Assembly (NCBI GenBank): GCA_019114465.1
Contig: DXFM01000036.1
Span: forward strand, 56,784-120,783
Direction of reading: 5' to 3'
DNA length: 64,000 nt
Source: Candidatus Lachnoclostridium avicola
GTDB lineage: Bacteria; Bacillota; Clostridia; Lachnospirales; Lachnospiraceae
In this document: one piece after another, positions 1 to 7,354 of the stretch
Layout: each line of letters opens with the position of its first letter
Position numbering within the stretch: position 1 is the first letter of the stretch
The notes under the pieces: model-generated
Database searches by the model: none
Seen by the model: the letters and a program-made list of their open reading frames with translations, nothing else
What the model was told of the DNA's origin: nothing
Made by a program: the position numbers and the translations under genes

Positions 1-731
1 TCCGCCGGGTCTCCGATGTATCCCGGGCTGCGGTCCGTCTTCACCGGAACGTACACGCCCACAGCGCCTCCGTAATAGTGAAGTCCCGCCATCTTTGCCC
101 CCTTGGGATCTTCGTCTGCGTAGTAGGGCTCTACCCCTTCTAAGTGCACCAGCTTCGGCACCGCCGCCATCACGCAGGCCGTCTCATCCTCTCCGCCGTG
201 TCCCTGATGCTCCGCGTTGTTGAGCACCGTGGGCCAGAAATCGTTCATGGGCGGCACCCAGTCGGCCACCACGCTCATAATGCCGTACTGATCTGCCAGA
301 TCCTTGGCCGCCACATGAACGGCAGCCTCATTTTCGGAGTGGTTCAGGCAGAGAATAAATTTCTTGAAGCCGCTCTCATGGAGGCTCAGTACCAGATCCT
401 TCACCATGGCAATAAATGTGGACTGACTCAGATAGCAGTTTCCAAATACGGAATCCCTCTCGAATTTATTAGTCTGCACTCCGAAGGGCACTGCCAGCCC
501 CGGCACAGACTTGATCCCCAGCTCCAGAAGGGCCTCGTAAACCTTGCGGATCAGCACGTTGGCCTGAAAATAATCCGCTCCCATGGGAAGATGGGACGCG
601 TGGTTTTCAATGGCTCCAAAAGACAGAATCACTGTCTGCGTCTCCTTTAACGCCTCCTTCAGCTCCTCCGCCGTCATCTCCGCAATGGACTTCGGTCCTT
701 TTACTTCATAAAGTGTCTCCCAGTTTTTCAT
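1..731 (-). CDS. Creatininase-family amidohydrolase (C-terminus cut by window edge)
   Basis: Translating the minus strand from the ATG at 731 gives a continuous frame to the window start, beginning MKNWETLYEVKGPKSIAEMT. A strong AGGAG-type ribosome binding site lies just upstream. The protein carries creatininase-family features: a LSFGAIENHASHLPMGAD stretch near residues 33-50, where family members usually read GSxEQHGPHLP, and a later GHGGEDETA motif. Together these supply the usual E, H, D, H and E metal ligands. The family is made of cytoplasmic Mn/Zn hydrolases acting on cyclic amides or formamides (creatinine, mycofactocin precursor, FAPy deaminase). I cannot choose a substrate, and ENHASHLP is a variant of the family motif. 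The gene is separated by a strong terminator from the choline-binding gene upstream, so it is probably transcribed separately. Confidence 0.8.
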   Translation of the reverse strand, partial: MKNWETLYEVKGPKSIAEMTAEELKEALKETQTVILSFGAIENHASHLPMGADYFQANVLIRKVYEALLELGIKSVPGLAVPFGVQTNKFERDSVFGNCYLSQSTFIAMVKDLVLSLHESGFKKFILCLNHSENEAAVHVAAKDLADQYGIMSVVADWVPPMNDFWPTVLNNAEHQGHGGEDETACVMAAVPKLVHLEGVEPYYADEDPKGAKMAGLHYYGGAVGVYVPVKTDRSPGYIGDPA

Positions 732-899
732 ACCTTATCTCCTTTTATTCATCATTTTGTATATTTTTTGATTTTAAACGAATTACATGAATAAATATAC
801 ACCCTTCCCTGCTGTCTGTCAACCACATATTTTTATCACAGAGAGGCCGTCTCCATGGCTTCCCCGCAGCCCGGCCGCCCCATTGGCTAACCCCATGAA

Positions 900-946
900 A
901 AAAACCGGGAGGAAAGAACATCAGATGTTCTTTCCTCCCGGTTTTT
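900..946. terminator. Bidirectional intrinsic terminator with near-perfect long stem
   Basis: Two 23-nt arms are perfectly complementary around one central base (923), starting AAAAACCGGGAGGAAAGAAC. There is an A run on the left and a T run on the right, so it can stop transcription in either direction. It follows the stop codon of the choline-binding gene transcribed leftwards and insulates the creatininase gene. The rest of the 732-980 gap shows no gene. Confidence 0.85.
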
Positions 947-980
947 ATCCGTCATTCTCTTTTCCCAGCCGCGGCAGATC

Positions 981-2366
981 TCAGTCGTAGTAGGCCGGTT
1001 CCACCGGATCCTCATAGTGGCCGTCTCCCGCCTTCTCTCCGTCAATCTCCGTCAGAATTCCGCTGCTGTTGGTGGTATACTTGATGCCATCCGCGTTCTT
1101 TACTGTGGTGGAACGCATCACCTTGCCGCTGCTGGACACCACGTAATTGTTCCATCCTTCTCCGTCGGGAATGGAAACCACGTCGTACTTCATGCCGCTG
1201 TCCAACTTCTGAAGCTTGCCCAGATAGTAGAGATAGCCGTTGCGCACTCCCGTGAAGCCCTGACCGCTGTTGGAGAAGTAGAACTCGGAAACCGTTCCGT
1301 CTTCTTCCTCCAGCCGGACTTTCTCGCCCTTGGTCATCATGCAGTTTGCCCGGTTGGTGCCGAAGGCGTAGGACGTGTACTCCTCAGAACTGCCGCCCAC
1401 ATATACCTTCTGAAGGCCGTATACCGGATTGCCCAGATCGTTGAACAGATAAGTCTCCCCGTTGATCTTCACAAGATCAGAGACGGAAGCCTCTCCCTTT
1501 GCCGGGCCCACTTCCGGTTCTCCCTTGCTGGAGAAGTAGAACCACTCCACCACTCCGTCATAGCCGGACAGCTCATCCGGCGGATAGAGGGCCAGCCAGC
1601 CTTTCTTTGCCCGGCCGTCCGGTCCGAAATAGGAGTAATCCGCGATGCTGCTGCCCGCATTCTGGGAATCTTTCATATTCACCCAGCCGGTCTGCATCTC
1701 CCCGTCTCCGTTGAAGCAGTAGTAATCGTCCCCGATCTTGTGGACGTCGCACTCATCCCCGGACACATCAGGGGTATACTTCTTTCCGTTGGCGGAAAAA
1801 TAGTACCACACCTTGCCGTCGTCGTCCTCATCTCCGGGACGGATCTTCCCATCGTTGTACTCCTCGTCATCCGGCGACAGAAGGAGCTGCCATCCGGTGA
1901 GCATCTTTCCGCCGGCGTCACAGTAGTAGGTGTTGTCATCCACCCAGCCCGTCTGCATCACGCCGTCGTCGTCAAAATAGTACCAGTTCCCGTCGATCTT
2001 CTTCCATCCGTCGGTCTCCACCTTGCCGGAGCTGTCAAAATAGTACCAGAGATACCCGTCCACAGCGTCCTCGTCATCGCCGGCAATCCGCAGCCAGGAA
2101 TTGGCGATCATCAGCCCATCCCCATTGACATAGTAGGTATCGTCCACCCACTCGTTCACCGCCATCACGCCGCTGCCGTTTAAATAGCGCCACTGATTGT
2201 CCGCGCCCTTTTTCCACTCGTCCCGGACAATGTAGCCCTGGGAATCGTAGTAAACCCATGTATCATTCTGTTTGCTCCACCCTTCCGCAGCCTGGGAAGT
2301 GATGGTGGCCGTCCCCGCCGCCAGCACGGCGGCCAGGGCAAACACCGTCAGCCCTCGTTTCTTCAT
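981..2366 (-). CDS. Choline-binding-repeat surface protein (461 aa)
   Basis: Secreted protein with an N-terminal signal peptide (MKKRGLTVFALAAVLAAG, cleavage likely near TSQA/AE). Almost the whole mature part is made of cell-wall-binding repeats of the GW-x(5)-WYYFD-x-DG-x-MQTGW type. About ten repeats are visible, some interrupted by acidic insertions such as DDDEDDDG and SPDDEEYND. Family knowledge: these repeats bind choline or other residues on wall polymers and anchor the protein non-covalently. No catalytic domain is present, so a structural or adhesive role is likely. The start has AAATGGAGG at a normal distance. The 437-aa protein at 28669-29982 has the same architecture and is a likely paralogue. 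Acidic, repeat-only composition makes substrate assignment impossible. Confidence 0.85.
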   Translation of the reverse strand: MKKRGLTVFALAAVLAAGTATITSQAAEGWSKQNDTWVYYDSQGYIVRDEWKKGADNQWRYLNGSGVMAVNEWVDDTYYVNGDGLMIANSWLRIAGDDEDAVDGYLWYYFDSSGKVETDGWKKIDGNWYYFDDDGVMQTGWVDDNTYYCDAGGKMLTGWQLLLSPDDEEYNDGKIRPGDEDDDGKVWYYFSANGKKYTPDVSGDECDVHKIGDDYYCFNGDGEMQTGWVNMKDSQNAGSSIADYSYFGPDGRAKKGWLALYPPDELSGYDGVVEWFYFSSKGEPEVGPAKGEASVSDLVKINGETYLFNDLGNPVYGLQKVYVGGSSEEYTSYAFGTNRANCMMTKGEKVRLEEEDGTVSEFYFSNSGQGFTGVRNGYLYYLGKLQKLDSGMKYDVVSIPDGEGWNNYVVSSSGKVMRSTTVKNADGIKYTTNSSGILTEIDGEKAGDGHYEDPVEPAYYD

Positions 2367-2453
2367 ACTGTATTTCCTCCATTTATGGGATAAGGGTATC
2401 CTCCCCCGTTTCTCTCGTCAAACATCCGCCGGGATGTACGTTCGCTATCTTAC

Positions 2454-2482
2454 ATTCTAACAATTTATGGAAAAATATTCAA
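2454..2482 (-). promoter_or_regulatory. Sigma-A promoter of the choline-binding gene
   Basis: On the minus strand TTGAAT (2482-2477), 17 bp spacer, TAGAAT (2459-2454). It lies about 90 bp upstream of the start codon at 2366. Hexamers were read directly; activity is inferred. Confidence 0.6.
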
Positions 2483-2513
2483 CCATCCCGTCGGGGAAAT
2501 ATCTTTCGATTTC

Positions 2514-2542
2514 TTTACAATTTCTGCTTTTTCCGATATACT
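2514..2542 (+). promoter_or_regulatory. Sigma-A promoter of the methyltransferase gene
   Basis: TTTACA (2514-2519), 17 bp, TATACT (2537-2542), about 40 bp before the ATG at 2586. It is divergent from the promoter at 2454-2482; the two core promoters are only 31 bp apart. Confidence 0.6.
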
Positions 2543-2585
2543 ACTTGTATTTGAACACAATGAAAAATTCAGAAAGAGGATTATT

Positions 2586-3446
2586 ATGTGGATAGCAGAC
2601 AGCTGGAAGGATTATGAAGTGATAGACTGCTCCAAAGGCGAGAAGCTGGAGCGATGGGGAAAATATCTGCTGGTGCGGCCGGATCCCCAGGTAATCTGGG
2701 ACACTCCCAGACGTCACCGGGGCTGGAAGCAGATGAACGGCCACTACCACCGCAGCGCCAAAGGCGGGGGCGAGTGGGAGTTTTTCCACCTGCCGGAGCA
2801 GTGGACCATCGGCTACAAGGGCCTCACCTTCAATCTGAAGCCGTTCAGCTTCAAACACACCGGACTATTCCCGGAGCAGGCTGCCAACTGGGACTGGTTC
2901 GGCGCAAAAATCCGGGAGGCGGGACGGCCGGTAAAAGTGCTGAACCTTTTTGCATACACCGGAGGAGCCACCCTGGCCGCCGCCCAGGCGGGCGCGTCGG
3001 TGACCCACGTGGACGCCTCCAAGGGCATGGTGACCTGGGCTAAGGAAAACGCCCGCTCTTCCGGCCTGGAGTCCGCTCCCATCCGCTGGATCGTGGATGA
3101 CTGTGTGAAATTCGTGGAGCGGGAGATCCGCCGGGGCAACCACTACGACGCCATTATCATGGATCCCCCTTCCTATGGGAGAGGACCGAAGGGGGAGATC
3201 TGGAAGATTGAGGACGCCATCCACCCCCTGGTGAAGCTGTGCGCCTCCCTGCTCTCCGATGAGCCCCTGTTCTTCCTGATCAATTCCTACACCACCGGCC
3301 TCGCCCCTGCCGTTCTCACCTACCTGATCGGCACGGAGATCGTTCCCTTAAAGGGAGGTTCTGTCCGCTCCGAGGAGATCGGCCTGCCCGTGACGGAGAG
3401 CGGCCTCATCCTCCCCTGCGGCGCCGCCGGCCGCTGGGAAGCATAG
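2586..3446 (+). CDS. Class I SAM-dependent methyltransferase, RlmI/RlmK-like
   Basis: A 286-aa cytoplasmic protein. Motif I is VLNLFAYTGGATLAAA (about 118-133), followed by THVDAS (motif II) and the nucleobase-type motif IV MDPPSYGRG (about 197-205). This signature is typical of the RlmI/RlmK 23S rRNA m5C/m7G methyltransferase group. Compared with full RlmI (about 390 aa) it has no N-terminal PUA domain; the first 90 residues are a short beta-rich region (WGKYLLVRPDPQVIW). The start at 2586 follows AGAAAGAGGATT. It stands alone, with its own promoter, and shares a bidirectional terminator with the convergent HAD gene. The exact rRNA target cannot be read from sequence. Confidence 0.8.
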   Translation: MWIADSWKDYEVIDCSKGEKLERWGKYLLVRPDPQVIWDTPRRHRGWKQMNGHYHRSAKGGGEWEFFHLPEQWTIGYKGLTFNLKPFSFKHTGLFPEQAANWDWFGAKIREAGRPVKVLNLFAYTGGATLAAAQAGASVTHVDASKGMVTWAKENARSSGLESAPIRWIVDDCVKFVEREIRRGNHYDAIIMDPPSYGRGPKGEIWKIEDAIHPLVKLCASLLSDEPLFFLINSYTTGLAPAVLTYLIGTEIVPLKGGSVRSEEIGLPVTESGLILPCGAAGRWEA

Positions 3447-3458
3447 GTTCTCCCCTCA

Positions 3459-3507
3459 AAAAGGCCGCCCGGCATTCCCCATCTGGGAATCGCCGGGCGG
3501 CCTTTTT
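3459..3507. terminator. Bidirectional intrinsic terminator between convergent genes
   Basis: AAAAAGGCCGCCCGGC pairs with GCCGGGCGGCCTTTTT around a short loop. It separates the methyltransferase (plus) from the HAD gene (minus). Confidence 0.85.
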
Positions 3508-3509
3508 CG

Positions 3510-4124
3510 TCACAGCAGAAATTCCAGTTCTTTTCTCAGGGTCTCCCCGTCCACTTTTTCGTGGCAGCAACCCTTCATGCCGCAGGCGGCGGCTCCCTGG
3601 ATGTTCACCGGCTGGTCGTCCACGAAAAAGCACTCCTCCGGCTTCAATCCGAACTTCTCAAACAGCCGCTGGTAGATCTCCTTCTGGGGCTTCAGCAGCT
3701 TCTCCTCCGCGGAAAACAGAATTCCGTCAAAGCAGTCCACCGCCGGAATATACTCCCGGTAACAGGTCCGCAGTCTCACCGACGCATTGGAACAGAGGTA
3801 GATGCCGTATCCTTTCGCCTTCAGATCCCGGATCACCTGCTCCGCCCCTTCCACCGTCCACATGCAGAATTCATGCCAGTGGAGGAAACATTTCTCCGCC
3901 AGCTCTTTTTCTCTCTCCCGGCGGAGACGGTTCTTCATCCTGCGCAGGCCCTCCTCCTCGGAGATCACGCCCATGTCCAGCAGCACCCATTCCTGGGAAC
4001 CGAACACGGCGGCTTTCACCCGGTCATATTCCTCCGTTCCTTCCTCCATAAACTGGCGGCAGGTCCGGTTCTCGTCGTAGGCCACCAGCACGTTTCCCAT
4101 GTCAAACACCACGTTTTTGATCAT
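3510..4124 (-). CDS. HAD-superfamily phosphatase, YihX-like
   Basis: 204 aa. Motif I is NVVFDMGNVLVAYD (nucleophile Asp about residue 8, with Gly at +2 as in the YihX/glucose-1-phosphatase-like group, which commonly reads FDxGNV). The helical cap follows at about 16-85. Motif II is YLCSNAS (about 108-114), and motif IV is CFFVDDQPVNIQGAAACGM (about 165-183). These define a Mg-dependent HAD subfamily IA hydrolase for small phosphorylated metabolites, perhaps sugar phosphates. The start at 4124 has GGAGGGAT upstream. It is followed by the shared terminator and lies downstream of the thi operon, separated by a hairpin without a T tract, so read-through is possible. Substrate unknown. Confidence 0.8.
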   Translation of the reverse strand: MIKNVVFDMGNVLVAYDENRTCRQFMEEGTEEYDRVKAAVFGSQEWVLLDMGVISEEEGLRRMKNRLRREREKELAEKCFLHWHEFCMWTVEGAEQVIRDLKAKGYGIYLCSNASVRLRTCYREYIPAVDCFDGILFSAEEKLLKPQKEIYQRLFEKFGLKPEECFFVDDQPVNIQGAAACGMKGCCHEKVDGETLRKELEFLL

Positions 4125-4207
4125 TTTATCCCTCCATCCGCCGTCCCCCGGTCCGCCGCACGCTCTTAGCCGGCAGGTATATTTCCCATTTTCGGGACTG
4201 GGCCCTG

Positions 4208-4232
4208 TGAGGACAGCTCTGTTGTGTCCTCA
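4208..4232. other. Stem-loop between thiD and the HAD gene
   Basis: TGAGGACA (4208-4215) pairs with TGTCCTCA (4225-4232). No T tract follows on either strand, so it is a weak terminator, a processing site or a transcript-stabilising hairpin rather than a clear intrinsic terminator. Confidence 0.4.
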
Positions 4233-4245
4233 GTATATCACAGTT

Positions 4246-5052
4246 TTACCGGGGCGTCACCGGGTATTCTCCCTCTATGGCAAAACCGTGGTCCATGGGG
4301 CCGGACCCCTTTCCCAGATTCAGGCCGGCCGCCAGAGCTCCGGAGATATAGTTCTTTGCCCGGCGCACCGCCTCCTTCAGCTCCATCCCTTTTGCCAGGT
4401 TGGAGGCGATGGCGCTGGATAAGGTACATCCCGTTCCGTGGGTGTTGGCTGTCTCGATCCGTTTTCCCTCAAACCAGGTGTACTCCCGGCCGTCGTAGAG
4501 CAGATCGTTGGCGTCGTTTAAATTGTGGCCGCCCTTGCACAGGACGGCGCAGCCGTAGGCCTTCCAGATCTTTTCCGCCGCCCCCTCCATATCCTCCCGG
4601 GAGCGGATCTCCATCTCTGCCAGTACTTCCGCCTCTGGAATATTGGGCGTGATCACCTGGGCCATAGGCAGAAGCACATTCCGCAAAGTCTCCATGGCTT
4701 CCTCCTGAAGCAGCCTGGATCCGCTGGTGGATACCATCACCGGATCCGTCACAAGGTGTTCAGCGTGATACTCTTTCAGCTTTTCCCCAATCACCCGGAT
4801 CAGGCCGCTGCTGCTCACCATCCCCGTCTTCACCGCGTCCGGCCGGATATCGGTGAACACACAGTCCAGCTGGGATGCCAGAAACTCCGGCGTCACCTCC
4901 ATGATCCCGTACACCCCGGTGGTGTTCTGGGCCGTCAGAGCCGTGACGGCGCTCATGCCGTAGACTCCGTTGGCCAGCATGGTTTTTAAATCTGCCTGAA
5001 TCCCTGCGCCTCCGCTGCAGTCGCTCCCCGCTATGGTCAGTACCGTCTTCAT
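4246..5052 (-). CDS. thiD: Hydroxymethylpyrimidine/phosphomethylpyrimidine kinase
   Basis: Phosphorylates HMP to HMP-P and then to HMP-PP, the pyrimidine donor for ThiE. The N-terminus MKTVLTIAGSDCSGGAGIQA is the classic ThiD start of the ribokinase fold. TDPVMVSTSG and the anion-hole motif NTHGTGCTLSSAIA (about 210-223) match the family, and length (268 aa) is normal. An upstream in-frame ATG at 5073 overlaps the thiE stop (ATGA). I prefer the ATG at 5052 because it is preceded by AGGAGAC and matches the family N-terminus; translational coupling from 5073 is the alternative. It is the last gene of the riboswitch-controlled thiW-thiM-thiE-thiD operon. Confidence 0.93.
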   Translation of the reverse strand: MKTVLTIAGSDCSGGAGIQADLKTMLANGVYGMSAVTALTAQNTTGVYGIMEVTPEFLASQLDCVFTDIRPDAVKTGMVSSSGLIRVIGEKLKEYHAEHLVTDPVMVSTSGSRLLQEEAMETLRNVLLPMAQVITPNIPEAEVLAEMEIRSREDMEGAAEKIWKAYGCAVLCKGGHNLNDANDLLYDGREYTWFEGKRIETANTHGTGCTLSSAIASNLAKGMELKEAVRRAKNYISGALAAGLNLGKGSGPMDHGFAIEGEYPVTPR

Positions 5053-5069
5053 CTGTCTCCTCTCCTCTC

Positions 5070-5714
5070 TCATGATCTCTCCGCGATTTTCTCCGCCAGG
5101 GCCCGGAGCCTAGCCGCAGCCTCTTCCTTGTCCGCCGCCGCAAACAGGGCGCTGACCACGGCGATCCCGCTCACTCCCGTGCCCGCCAGCTCCAGACAGT
5201 TTTCCTCCGTGATGCCTCCGATGGCCGCCACCGGAATGGAAACCGCCCGGCAGACCGCCGTCAGCTCTTCCCGGGACAGGGTTGTGGCGTCTTTTTTGGT
5301 GGATGAGCCAAATACCGCCCCGCTTCCCAGGTAGTCCGCCCCCTGCCTCTGAGCCTCCAGAGCCTCCTCCCGGTTGTGGGCGCTGGCTCCTATGATTTTT
5401 TCCTGTCCCAGGATTCTTCTGGCCTCCGCCACCGCCATGTCCTCCTGACCCACATGGACGCCGTCGGCATCCGCCTCCAGAGCCGCCTCCACATCGTCAT
5501 TGATGATCAAAGGTACCCCGTATCTGCGGCAGAGAGGTTTCAACCTCATGGCCGTCTTCACCAGCTCTTCGTGGGGCGCCTGCTTCTCTCTCAGCTGCAG
5601 AATGGTGACGCCGCCCCTCAGGGCCGCCTCCACCGCCTCCTCCAGGGATTCCTTCCCCAGCCACGTGCGGTCCGTCACCGCGTACAGTCTCAGTTTATCC
5701 GGTGAAATCTTCAA
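5070..5714 (-). CDS. thiE: Thiamine-phosphate synthase
   Basis: Joins HMP-PP and thiazole phosphate (THZ-P) to give thiamine phosphate. 214 aa TIM barrel with the family hallmarks LYAVTDR (about 10-16), ILQLREK (about 38-44), LIINDDVEAALEADADGVHVGQ (split as LIINDD, then DGVHVGQ), GASAHN, DYLGSGAVFGSSTKKDA and AIGGI. It overlaps thiM by about 20 nt at its start and touches the upstream thiD ATG at its stop, which indicates tight operon coupling. Size and motifs are complete. Confidence 0.95.
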   Translation of the reverse strand: MKISPDKLRLYAVTDRTWLGKESLEEAVEAALRGGVTILQLREKQAPHEELVKTAMRLKPLCRRYGVPLIINDDVEAALEADADGVHVGQEDMAVAEARRILGQEKIIGASAHNREEALEAQRQGADYLGSGAVFGSSTKKDATTLSREELTAVCRAVSIPVAAIGGITEENCLELAGTGVSGIAVVSALFAAADKEEAAARLRALAEKIAERS

Positions 5715-6510
5715 TGTTCTCCCTCCATTCCTCTATGCTTCCAGCGGCGTCAAACAGCCGGACCCGAAAGGTGCCGGCTCCGCCGCCCGCTTGTTTCGTC
5801 TCCTCCCAGGCCAGCTCCCCGCAGGCTTTCCAGAATGAGGCCGCGGCCGCCGCCGCCTCAAAGTAATCTCTCTCCTCCGGTTTCTGTCCTCCCAGAAAAG
5901 CTCCCGTCAGGGCGGACAGCATACAGCCGGTGCCGGTGACCAGCCCCATGGCCGGAGTGCCTCCCCGGACCACCCGCTCCCGAAGGCCGTCTGACACCAC
6001 ATCCTCCTCTCCGCTGAGGAGGACGACACAGCCGTACTTTACCGCCGCCCGCCGGGCGCAGGCAGCCCGCTCCCGAAGGCCGGCCCCGGCGCTGTCCACG
6101 CCGTGAAACTCTCCCGTTTCCCCCAGCAGGGCCAGAGCTTCCGAAAAATTGCAGTGGATCACGTCCGGCCGGATGGAGTCCAGCAGCCTCAGGGTCTGCT
6201 CCTTTCTCCAGGAGCTGGCCCCCGCTCCCACCGGATCAGCCGTCACCGGCACTCCGGCGGCCTTCGCCCCCAGGCCCGCCGCCAGAATTCCCTTCAGTTT
6301 TTCCTCATCCGGCGTGCCGAAATTCAACACCGCAGCAGCGCAGGCAGCGGCGATCTCCCCTGCCTCCTCCTTCGCCTGGGCCAGAATCGGCCTGGCTCCC
6401 GCCGCCAGCAGGATATTCGCCACATCCGGTCCTGCCGCCAGATTGGCAATGCAGTGAACCCGGGGATGGTTCTCTCTCATCTGTTTTAACAGCAGTTCTC
6501 CCTGTCTCAT
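5695..6510 (-). CDS. thiM: Hydroxyethylthiazole kinase
   Basis: Salvages the thiazole moiety by phosphorylating 4-methyl-5-hydroxyethylthiazole, giving the second substrate of ThiE. 271 aa ribokinase-like fold. VHCIANLAAGPDVANILLAAGARPIL (read as VHCIAN then DVANILLAAGA) matches the family VTNYVVMNxxANxLLAxGASP region. TADPVGAGAS (about 90-99) and VTGTGCMLSALTGAFL (about 196-211) carry the anion hole and catalytic Cys. One substitution stands out: the usual TN-(Y/D) start reads IANLAAGP. The ATG overlaps the thiW stop (ATGA), so it is translationally coupled. Confidence 0.93.
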   Translation of the reverse strand: MRQGELLLKQMRENHPRVHCIANLAAGPDVANILLAAGARPILAQAKEEAGEIAAACAAAVLNFGTPDEEKLKGILAAGLGAKAAGVPVTADPVGAGASSWRKEQTLRLLDSIRPDVIHCNFSEALALLGETGEFHGVDSAGAGLRERAACARRAAVKYGCVVLLSGEEDVVSDGLRERVVRGGTPAMGLVTGTGCMLSALTGAFLGGQKPEERDYFEAAAAAASFWKACGELAWEETKQAGGGAGTFRVRLFDAAGSIEEWRENIEDFTG

Positions 6511-7043
6511 CTCTTCTCCAGTCCTCTCACAGCTTCTCTCATCACTCCGAAACCGCCGCTCTTTTTCAGCACGGCGATCACCGCCGCCGCGATGGCCGTT
6601 CCGCCCACTGTGGACACCAGGAAGGGAAGGACGTAGGCGAAAGCGGCCACCTTATTTCCCATGATCCACACAGCCACCGGCCAGGCAGTCAGACCGCCCA
6701 CAAAGCCGGTTCCCACGATCTCCGCGCCGTAGGTCAGCCACAGCCTTCCCGTCTTCCCGTACACCAGCCCGCACAGCAGAGCCCCGCACATGCTGCCGGG
6801 AAAGGCCAGCAGACTGCCCGTCCCCAGCATATTCCGGATCAGGCTGGTGACAAAGGCCATTCCCACTCCGTACCAGGGACCCAGAAACACCGCCGCCAGC
6901 ACATTCACCATATGCTGGACAGGAAAACACCGGGACGCCCCCACAGGGATAGAAAACGGCGAGCAAGCCACCGCCACCGCCGCCATCAGTCCCGCTGCTG
7001 CCAGTTTCCTCACATTCACTGTACCGCTGTTTGTTTTTCTCAT
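6507..7043 (-). CDS. thiW: Thiazole-specific ECF transporter S component
   Basis: Integral membrane substrate-binding subunit of an energy-coupling-factor transporter, 178 aa with about five to six hydrophobic helices. The hallmark segment SPFSIPVGASRCFPVQHMVN (about 28-47) is highly specific for ThiW. Family knowledge: ThiW imports the thiazole moiety, fitting its place directly before thiM. The start was set at 7043 (MRKTNSG) because AGGAGAGAACT precedes it. The upstream in-frame ATG at 7058 has no ribosome binding site and its codons are that same AGGAG. First gene after the TPP riboswitch. The ECF A/T module is not in this window. Confidence 0.92.
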   Translation of the reverse strand: MRKTNSGTVNVRKLAAAGLMAAVAVACSPFSIPVGASRCFPVQHMVNVLAAVFLGPWYGVGMAFVTSLIRNMLGTGSLLAFPGSMCGALLCGLVYGKTGRLWLTYGAEIVGTGFVGGLTAWPVAVWIMGNKVAAFAYVLPFLVSTVGGTAIAAAVIAVLKKSGGFGVMREAVRGLEKR

Positions 7044-7148
7044 AGTTCTCTCCTCCATTCCGGGAGCCGCCCGCCAGGCTTACGGCAGACCCCTCCGCCC
7101 CGGATGCGCAGGCACCTCCCGGCGGCATCCGCCCGCCAGACTTATCAC

Positions 7149-7175
7149 AAAAAAAGAAGACATACCACGTATGTC
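7149..7175 (-). terminator. Riboswitch expression-platform terminator
   Basis: On the minus strand GACATAC, loop GTG, GTATGTC, followed by TTCTTTTTTT. It lies between the TPP aptamer and thiW, so ligand-controlled premature termination is the likely mechanism. Confidence 0.8.
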
Positions 7176-7192
7176 CCCCTGTCTCTCCTAAG

Positions 7193-7276
7193 TCCCTACG
7201 TTGGCATTACCCAAATCAGGTCGGCGGGTCGAGACAGTTTCATGTCTCCTCTCAGCCTGCTCTCTGCAAGCTCCCC
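7193..7276 (-). promoter_or_regulatory. TPP riboswitch (THI element)
   Basis: The minus strand reads GGGGAGCTTGC, then the invariant GGCTGAGA, ACCCGCCGACCTGAT and GGGTAATGCCAACGTAGGGA. These are the conserved P1-P5 core sequences of the TPP aptamer. It precedes the thiW-thiM-thiE-thiD operon. High thiamine pyrophosphate should favour the terminator at 7149-7175. Confidence 0.97.
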
Positions 7277-7303
7277 GTTTCTATTTGTTCCATTATAACA
7301 CTG

Positions 7304-7339
7304 AAAAAACCGGGAAGCAATAACTATTCCGCCTCCCGG
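7304..7339 (-). terminator. Intrinsic terminator of the HtrA-like gene
   Basis: On the minus strand CCGGGAGGC pairs with GCTTCCCGG (one G-U pair) around a 12-nt loop, then TTTTTT. It lies 15 nt after the protease stop codon. Confidence 0.8.
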
Positions 7340-7354
7340 TCCGGGTTTTATCTG

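Noticed and set aside
1017..2183. Long plus-strand reading frame (388 codons) opposite the first choline-binding gene
   Set aside because: It mirrors the repeat gene; the minus frame has signal peptide, repeats and ribosome binding site, while the plus frame has Ala/His/Val-rich composition typical of an antisense shadow.
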